Shown here in pieces: positions 6,682-10,287 of a DNA stretch of 10,287 nucleotides. This stretch comes from Mageeibacillus sp. UBA1255 (GTDB lineage: Bacteria > Bacillota > Clostridia > UBA1212 > UBA1255): assembly GCA_002308795.1 (NCBI GenBank), contig DBVV01000016.1, positions 1 to 10,287 of the forward strand. The letters are read 5' to 3'. The number at the start of each line of letters is the position of its first letter. Position 1 is the first letter of the stretch. The notes under the pieces are model-generated. The model saw nothing but the letters and a program-made list of their open reading frames with translations. It ran no database searches and had not been told where the DNA came from. A program made the translations under genes and the position numbers.

Positions 6682-7384
6682 TTATTATCTCCTTGTCAAC
6701 GTAGCGCCTGAGCGCCATTTCGGGGTCGATCCCTTTTTCTTCTGCAGCCCGGACGATCCCGTACAGCATTTTCCCCAGTTCTTCTTCGCTCCCGGGCAGT
6801 TCGGGGGCAATATCCGAGGCGGCTTTTTCGGCTGCGGCCACATGTTCCGGAACAGGGTCTGCCTTTCCCTCTTCTTCCGCTAAAGCGTGCGCTTTTCTTA
6901 TCTTAGATGCCGCTTTGTATGCTTTATATAGCGCCGGAAAATTCGCGGGGATATCGCTCAGTTTCTGCGTGAGCGAATCGAATCCCTTTTCCTTCGTTTT
7001 ACGTCTGTCCCAGTTTTCTAACGCTTCGGCGGCATTCGACGCCGTATCTTCACCGAATACGTGCGTGTGCCTGAAAAGCATTTTTCTCGTGCATGCGTCA
7101 GTCACGTCGTCAAATCCGTAACTCCCGTCTTCCTCACCTATTATGCAGTGGAAAATGACCTGGAGCAGCACGTCCCCCAGCTCTTCCACCATTTTCGCGT
7201 CGTCCTGTTTTTCGATGGCGTCGACGAGTTCGTACGCTTCTTCGAGCATCGGTGTTATGAGCGTTCCGTGCGTCTGTACCCTGTCCCACGGACAACCGTC
7301 CGGCGACCTTAAGAGTCTTATTATTTCGTACAGATCTTCAAATTTATATTTTCCGTCTTCCGGTACGTAATCGTATTTTATCAT
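6668..7384 (-). CDS. mazG: Nucleoside triphosphate pyrophosphohydrolase MazG
   Basis: MazG hydrolyses NTPs and dNTPs to monophosphates and pyrophosphate, removing damaged nucleotides. The 238-residue product has the N-terminal MazG domain with CPWDRVQTHGTL (31-42), the metal-binding EExxE at Glu48-Glu49-Glu52, ExxD at Glu68-Asp71, and the family segment NWDRRKTKEKG (124-134). The second domain is recognisable only by its tail, EELGKMLYGIVRAAEEKGID and ALRR. There the ExxD aspartate is Lys205, and no EExxE is visible in the stretch EHVAAAEKA before it. E. coli MazG is about 263 residues with an active C-terminal domain, so this protein probably relies on the N-terminal site. ATG at 7384 is preferred over TTG at 7387 because GGGAGGG then sits six bases away. 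It is first in the minus-strand unit with rqcP and the foldase. Confidence 0.9.
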   Translation of the reverse strand: MIKYDYVPEDGKYKFEDLYEIIRLLRSPDGCPWDRVQTHGTLITPMLEEAYELVDAIEKQDDAKMVEELGDVLLQVIFHCIIGEEDGSYGFDDVTDACTRKMLFRHTHVFGEDTASNAAEALENWDRRKTKEKGFDSLTQKLSDIPANFPALYKAYKAASKIRKAHALAEEEGKADPVPEHVAAAEKAASDIAPELPGSEEELGKMLYGIVRAAEEKGIDPEMALRRYVDKEIINADR

Positions 7385-7390
7385 CAAGCG

Positions 7391-7397
7391 CCCTCCC
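7391..7397 (-). promoter_or_regulatory. Ribosome binding site that sets the mazG start
   Basis: GGGAGGG on the minus strand ends six bases before the ATG at 7384. The neighbouring in-frame TTG at 7387 would be only three bases away, too close to be used. Confidence 0.65.
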
Positions 7398-7403
7398 GCA
7401 GAC

Positions 7404-7433
7404 TTGCCAAAAATGCAGTCCGGCGATTATAAT
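7404..7433 (+). promoter_or_regulatory. Promoter of tadA-mtnN
   Basis: A -35 TTGCCA at 7404-7409 and a perfect -10 TATAAT at 7428-7433 are separated by 18 bases. Transcription would start near 7440, leaving a leader of about 55 bases. The -10 lies in the palindrome ATTATAAT (7426-7433), which is shared with the opposing mazG promoter. Confidence 0.55.
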
Positions 7434-7458
7434 ACCACAAGTGAGACACAAATCTCAA
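7429..7458 (-). promoter_or_regulatory. Promoter of mazG-rqcP-foldase
   Basis: On the minus strand a -35 TTGAGA (7453-7458) and a -10 TATTAT (7429-7434) are 18 bases apart, each one mismatch from consensus. Transcription would start near 7422, about 38 bases before the mazG ATG. The -10 lies almost exactly opposite the tadA -10. A second TATAAT at 7469-7474 on this strand has only a poor -35. Confidence 0.5.
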
Positions 7459-7461
7459 CTT
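7439..7461. repeat. Imperfect inverted repeat in the mazG-tadA control region
   Basis: AAGTGAGA (7439-7446) and TCTCAACTT (7453-7461) are complementary over eight pairs with one bulged A, around a CACAAA spacer. The repeat covers the predicted tadA transcription start and the mazG -35. It could be an operator acting on both promoters or a small hairpin at the 5' end of the tadA message. Confidence 0.4.
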
Positions 7462-7495
7462 TTAAACGATTATACACGACCGGAGATAGACAGTC

Positions 7496-7978
7496 ATGGC
7501 AAAAATAAGGCATTTTATGAAAGAAGCGCTTGATGAGGCTGAGAAAAGCCTGCCCGCAGACGTGCCCGTGGGAGCAGTGATCGTCCGGGACGGCGTCGTT
7601 ATCGCCAGAGCGCATAATTTAAGAGAGGCCGTAAAGTCGCCTTCAGGTCACGCCGAGATGATCGCCGCCGAACGGGCCGCGGAAGTGATCGGCGACTGGC
7701 GCCTGTCGGATTGCGATATGTACGTGACTCTCGAGCCTTGTCCGATGTGCGCGGGTATGATAAGAAGCTCAAGGATACGCAATCTTTATTTCGGTGCGTA
7801 TGATCCCGACGCAGGAGCGGCCGGATCGGTCATGAACCTGCTGAGCCCCGCGGTAAACGTGTTCCCTCTTATACTTGCAGACGAATCAAAAAAAATGCTT
7901 GACGACTTTTTCACCAATATAAGATCTCACCGGGAAAGTCCGTCCGGTACGACAGATACAGGAGCTGATTTATTATGA
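7496..7978 (+). CDS. tadA: tRNA-specific adenosine deaminase TadA
   Basis: TadA deaminates adenosine 34 to inosine in the anticodon of tRNA-Arg(ACG), which allows one tRNA to read several CGN codons. The 160-residue protein shows the zinc-dependent deaminase motifs: HAEM at 52-55 with ligand His52 and proton-shuttling Glu54, and EPCPMC at 80-85 with ligands Cys82 and Cys85. Family-specific stretches are PVGAVIVRDG, WRL (68-70), MYVTLEPCPMCAG, SRI (92-94), FGAYDPDAGAAGS and NLL. This pattern and length separate it from cytidine and guanine deaminases. The last 18 residues or so, after DDFFTNIR, are a Ser/Thr/Gly-rich tail. GGAG at 7482-7485 lies ten bases before the ATG. Its stop overlaps the mtnN start (ATGA). 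Confidence 0.94.
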   Translation: MAKIRHFMKEALDEAEKSLPADVPVGAVIVRDGVVIARAHNLREAVKSPSGHAEMIAAERAAEVIGDWRLSDCDMYVTLEPCPMCAGMIRSSRIRNLYFGAYDPDAGAAGSVMNLLSPAVNVFPLILADESKKMLDDFFTNIRSHRESPSGTTDTGADLL

Positions 7979-8667
7979 TAGGAATCATAGGGGCAATGTC
8001 TATAGAAGTTGACGGCCTTCTTGCAATCATGACAGGGCGCAGGGACAGAACGTACTGCGGGATCAGATTCAGCCGCGGAAAGATCGGCGGGACCGACGTT
8101 GTCATCGCCAGGAGCGGCGTGGGAAAAGTTATGGCGTCGATGTGCGCTTCGGCTATGATCACGCGTTTCGCGCCGTCGCTTATAATCAATACGGGAGTGG
8201 CAGGCGCTGTTGACCCGACGCTTAAGATAGGTGACATAATCGTTTCCAGCGGCGCCGTCCAGCACGACTTCGACACCTCCCCCATCGACGGGACGCCAAA
8301 GGGCTGGAACGCGGAACTAGGCACCGTTACCGTTCAGGCGGACGCCTGCTCTACCGGCGTGCTCCTTCGTATAGCAAACGAAGAAGGTATCTCCGCAAGG
8401 CCGGGGATCATTGCCAGCGGTGACAGTTTTATTGCGGACAATGAAAAAAAGGCGGAACTTGCTGCCGTTTTCGGTGCGTCCGCCTGTGAGATGGAAGGAG
8501 CCGCTGTCGCTGCGGTCGCGGCTTACAACCATATCCCGTTTGTTATTTTAAGGGCGATCTCCGACGGCGCTGACAACGGCGCTCATATGGATTTCCCTGC
8601 TTTTTGCAAGTTCGCGGCAGATAATTCCATCCGCGTGCTTTCCCGTGCGATAAAAGAACTTGGCTGA
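7975..8667 (+). CDS. mtnN: 5'-methylthioadenosine/S-adenosylhomocysteine nucleosidase
   Basis: The enzyme (also called Pfs) cleaves adenine from MTA, S-adenosylhomocysteine and often 5'-deoxyadenosine, removing inhibitory products of SAM-dependent reactions and feeding methionine or autoinducer-2 pathways. The 230-residue product has GIIGAMSIEV with Glu11, NTGVAGA (72-78), HDFD (97-100), SGDSFI (148-153), CEMEGAAVA with Glu174, and RAISDGAD with the catalytic Asp197. Glu174 and Asp197 carry the same numbers as in E. coli. Length is typical. GGAG at 7961-7964 is ten bases before the ATG at 7975, which overlaps the tadA stop by four bases. Downstream, the convergent DUF1846 gene begins its 3' end 21 bases away, and no convincing terminator is visible. 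Confidence 0.94.
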   Translation: MIGIIGAMSIEVDGLLAIMTGRRDRTYCGIRFSRGKIGGTDVVIARSGVGKVMASMCASAMITRFAPSLIINTGVAGAVDPTLKIGDIIVSSGAVQHDFDTSPIDGTPKGWNAELGTVTVQADACSTGVLLRIANEEGISARPGIIASGDSFIADNEKKAELAAVFGASACEMEGAAVAAVAAYNHIPFVILRAISDGADNGAHMDFPAFCKFAADNSIRVLSRAIKELG

Positions 8668-8688
8668 TACCGTTCGCTGCATATCTGT

Positions 8689-10173
8689 TCAGAGCAGTAT
8701 ATCGTTTTCGGGGAATACCGGTTCACACGTAAGATTGATCCCGAGCTTTCTGATCGTGCCTTCGTCGCCGCTCCTTAGCAGCTGGCTCGAGTGCATATCG
8801 CAGCCCTTGAGCTGTTTTAGATACTGTACCGCCTGCCTGGCGTACGGATTCATAACGGCGCTGATCGAGAGTGCGGTCAATACGTCGTCGAGCTTCAGCA
8901 CCGGGCTCGCGGAACCCAGGATATTATGTTTAAGGTCAAGTATCGGTTCCAGTGTTTCGGGCGTTATGAGCATTATCTCATCCGCTATACCTGCAAGTGA
9001 TTTTATCGCGTTCAGCACGCAGCTTGAGGTGGCGCTGGTGAGCTGAGTCTTACGGCCTGTTATGATCCTGCCGTCGTCAAGTTCTATCGCGCATGCCGGG
9101 TGCCCGGATTCTTTTGCTTTGGAGAGCGCTGCGCCAACGACGCGCCTGTCGTAGCATTTAAGGCCGAGCTGCTGCATTATCATCACTATTTTTTCGAGCG
9201 GTTCGGGCTTTTCGCGGCCGAGTTTTACCTGGCAGGCAGTTTTATAATAACGGCGTATGATCTCCTGGCAGGACGCTTCCCTGCACACCTCGTCGTCGGT
9301 GATGCAATAGCCGGCCATATTGACGCCCATATCCGTGGGAGAACGGTAGAAATTGGGGTCTCCGGTGATCATCGTCAATATATTTTTGAGTACGGGGAAC
9401 GCCTCGATGTCGCGGTTGTAGTTTACCGTTGACACACCGTACGCTTCTAAATGGAACGGGTCGATCATATTTACGTCCATGAGATCTGCCGTAGCCGCCT
9501 CGTACGCGAGGTTCACCGGATGTTTCAGAGGCAGGTTCCAGATCGGGAACGTTTCGAATTTAGCATATCCTGCGACACGGCCGCGTTTGTATTCGTGATA
9601 AAGCTGAGAAAGGCATGTGGCAAGCTTTCCGCTTCCCGGTCCGGGTGCGGTGACAACGACGAGCGGTCTGGTCGTTTCAACGAATTCGTTTTTCCCGTAT
9701 CCCTCGTCGCTCACGATCGTGCTTACGTTTGCAGGATAACCGGAGATCCGGTAGTGAAGGTAGTGTCGCATCCCGATGTGGTCAAGTCTTTTAATGAACC
9801 CTTCGGCCGCCTGCTGTCCCATATATTGGGTGATGACAACGGCGCTGACCAGGATCCCCATCTCACTTATCAGTTCGATGAGTCTTAGCACTTCCAGATC
9901 GTACGTAATGCCGATGTCTGCGCGCATCTTCGTTTTTTCGATATCTGCTGCGTTTACGCAGATCACTACCTCCGCCTGATCCTTCAGTTTCTGAAGCAGC
10001 TTGATCTTTCCGTTTACGTCGAATCCGGGCAACACGCGCGCGGCGTGCAGGTCGTCAAAAATCTTTCCTCCGAACTCAAGATAAAGTTTGTTGTTGAATT
10101 TCGAGATACGCTCCAGGATGTGACTGGTCTGTTTCTCCATGTAGAGTTCACTGTCAAATCCGATCTTGCTCAT
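8689..10173 (-). CDS. DUF1846 family protein of unknown function
   Basis: The 494-residue product matches in length and in remembered sequence the DUF1846 family, found widely in Firmicutes and sometimes annotated without good reason as a zinc protease. No biochemical role is established to my knowledge. Visible landmarks are the N-terminal FDSELYMEKQTSHILERI, LYLEFGGKIFDDLHAARVLPGF (split by position 30-51), VVVTAPGPGSGK (172-183), a glycine-rich loop that recalls but does not match a strict Walker A motif, KFETFPIWNLPLKHPVNLAYE near 205-225, and DPFHLEAYG (238-246). There is no signal peptide or membrane segment, so it should be cytoplasmic. The ATG at 10173 is chosen for its ribosome site; the in-frame ATG at 10206 has none. 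It appears to be a single-gene unit with its own promoter, convergent with mtnN. Confidence 0.85.
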   Translation of the reverse strand: MSKIGFDSELYMEKQTSHILERISKFNNKLYLEFGGKIFDDLHAARVLPGFDVNGKIKLLQKLKDQAEVVICVNAADIEKTKMRADIGITYDLEVLRLIELISEMGILVSAVVITQYMGQQAAEGFIKRLDHIGMRHYLHYRISGYPANVSTIVSDEGYGKNEFVETTRPLVVVTAPGPGSGKLATCLSQLYHEYKRGRVAGYAKFETFPIWNLPLKHPVNLAYEAATADLMDVNMIDPFHLEAYGVSTVNYNRDIEAFPVLKNILTMITGDPNFYRSPTDMGVNMAGYCITDDEVCREASCQEIIRRYYKTACQVKLGREKPEPLEKIVMIMQQLGLKCYDRRVVGAALSKAKESGHPACAIELDDGRIITGRKTQLTSATSSCVLNAIKSLAGIADEIMLITPETLEPILDLKHNILGSASPVLKLDDVLTALSISAVMNPYARQAVQYLKQLKGCDMHSSQLLRSGDEGTIRKLGINLTCEPVFPENDILL

Positions 10174-10178
10174 AAAAC

Positions 10179-10186
10179 ACCTTCCT
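10179..10186 (-). promoter_or_regulatory. Ribosome binding site that sets the DUF1846 start
   Basis: AGGAAGGT on the minus strand lies five bases before the ATG at 10173. The alternative ATG at 10206 is preceded by A/T-rich sequence with no such site and is close to the predicted transcription start. Confidence 0.65.
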
Positions 10187-10220
10187 GCGGTCAGATCCGC
10201 ACTCATTGGGATTTATAAAT

Positions 10221-10249
10221 ATTTTACACAAATATAATTGAGAATTCAA
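10221..10249 (-). promoter_or_regulatory. Promoter of the DUF1846 gene
   Basis: On the minus strand TTGAAT (10244-10249) and TAAAAT (10221-10226) are separated by 17 bases in A/T-rich surroundings. Transcription would start near 10214, leaving a leader of about 40 bases. The remaining bases to 10287 show no gene that can be supported. Confidence 0.65.
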
Positions 10250-10287
10250 GACCGCATATAGAAAAGGACAGCGTAAAGAGATTGTAG

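Noticed and set aside
7469..7474. TATAAT on the minus strand as the mazG -10
   Set aside because: Its best -35 (ATGACT at 7492-7497) is poor and overlaps the tadA start codon; the TTGAGA/TATTAT pair nearer mazG fits better.
8677..8697. Imperfect hairpin between mtnN and the DUF1846 gene as a possible shared terminator
   Set aside because: The arms are only four bases each with a bulge and a tiny loop, and no T-run follows directly on either strand.
10250..10287. Possible beginning of another gene at the right edge
   Set aside because: AAAAGGA is present, but no start codon with an open frame can be judged in the few bases left.

Overview
The window looks like a stretch of core chromosome from a Gram-positive-type bacterium, most likely a member of the Clostridia or a related, possibly uncultured, Firmicutes lineage. 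The evidence is gene content: ZapA next to a long U32/DUF3656 protein, a RqcP (YabO-type) S4 protein next to MazG, a PrsA-like lipoprotein foldase, a DUF1846 protein, and the MEP isoprenoid pathway (IspF). Strong AGGAG-type ribosome binding sites and sigma-A-like promoters agree. The base composition appears balanced. I see no tRNA, rRNA, CRISPR array, insertion sequence, phage gene or defence cassette.

Layout. (1) 38-4153, plus strand: a promoter, then zapA, a U32/DUF3656 family gene, dut and ispF, with start/stop overlaps at two of the junctions. The unit ends in an intrinsic terminator whose hairpin contains the ispF stop codon. (2) 4152-7384, minus strand: mazG, rqcP and a 750-residue lipoprotein made of two PrsA/SurA-like foldase units. 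It runs convergently into ispF. (3) 7404-7458: a compact divergent control region in which the mazG and tadA promoters share one -10 palindrome. (4) 7496-8667, plus strand: tadA and mtnN, overlapping by ATGA. (5) 8689-10249, minus strand: a DUF1846 gene with its own good promoter, convergent with mtnN.

Functionally the genes cover cell division (zapA), probable RNA hydroxylation (U32), nucleotide-pool sanitation (dut, mazG), isoprenoid synthesis (ispF), ribosome quality control (rqcP), folding of exported proteins (tandem foldase), tRNA wobble editing (tadA) and SAM by-product recycling (mtnN). I do not see a clearly new multi-gene system. The points most worth a second look are the duplicated foldase with a perfect EF-hand calcium loop in its second, catalytically eroded parvulin domain; a divergent IspF; a MazG whose C-terminal catalytic motifs are lost; the mutually exclusive divergent promoters; and an 18-codon ORF that exactly bridges zapA and the U32 gene.
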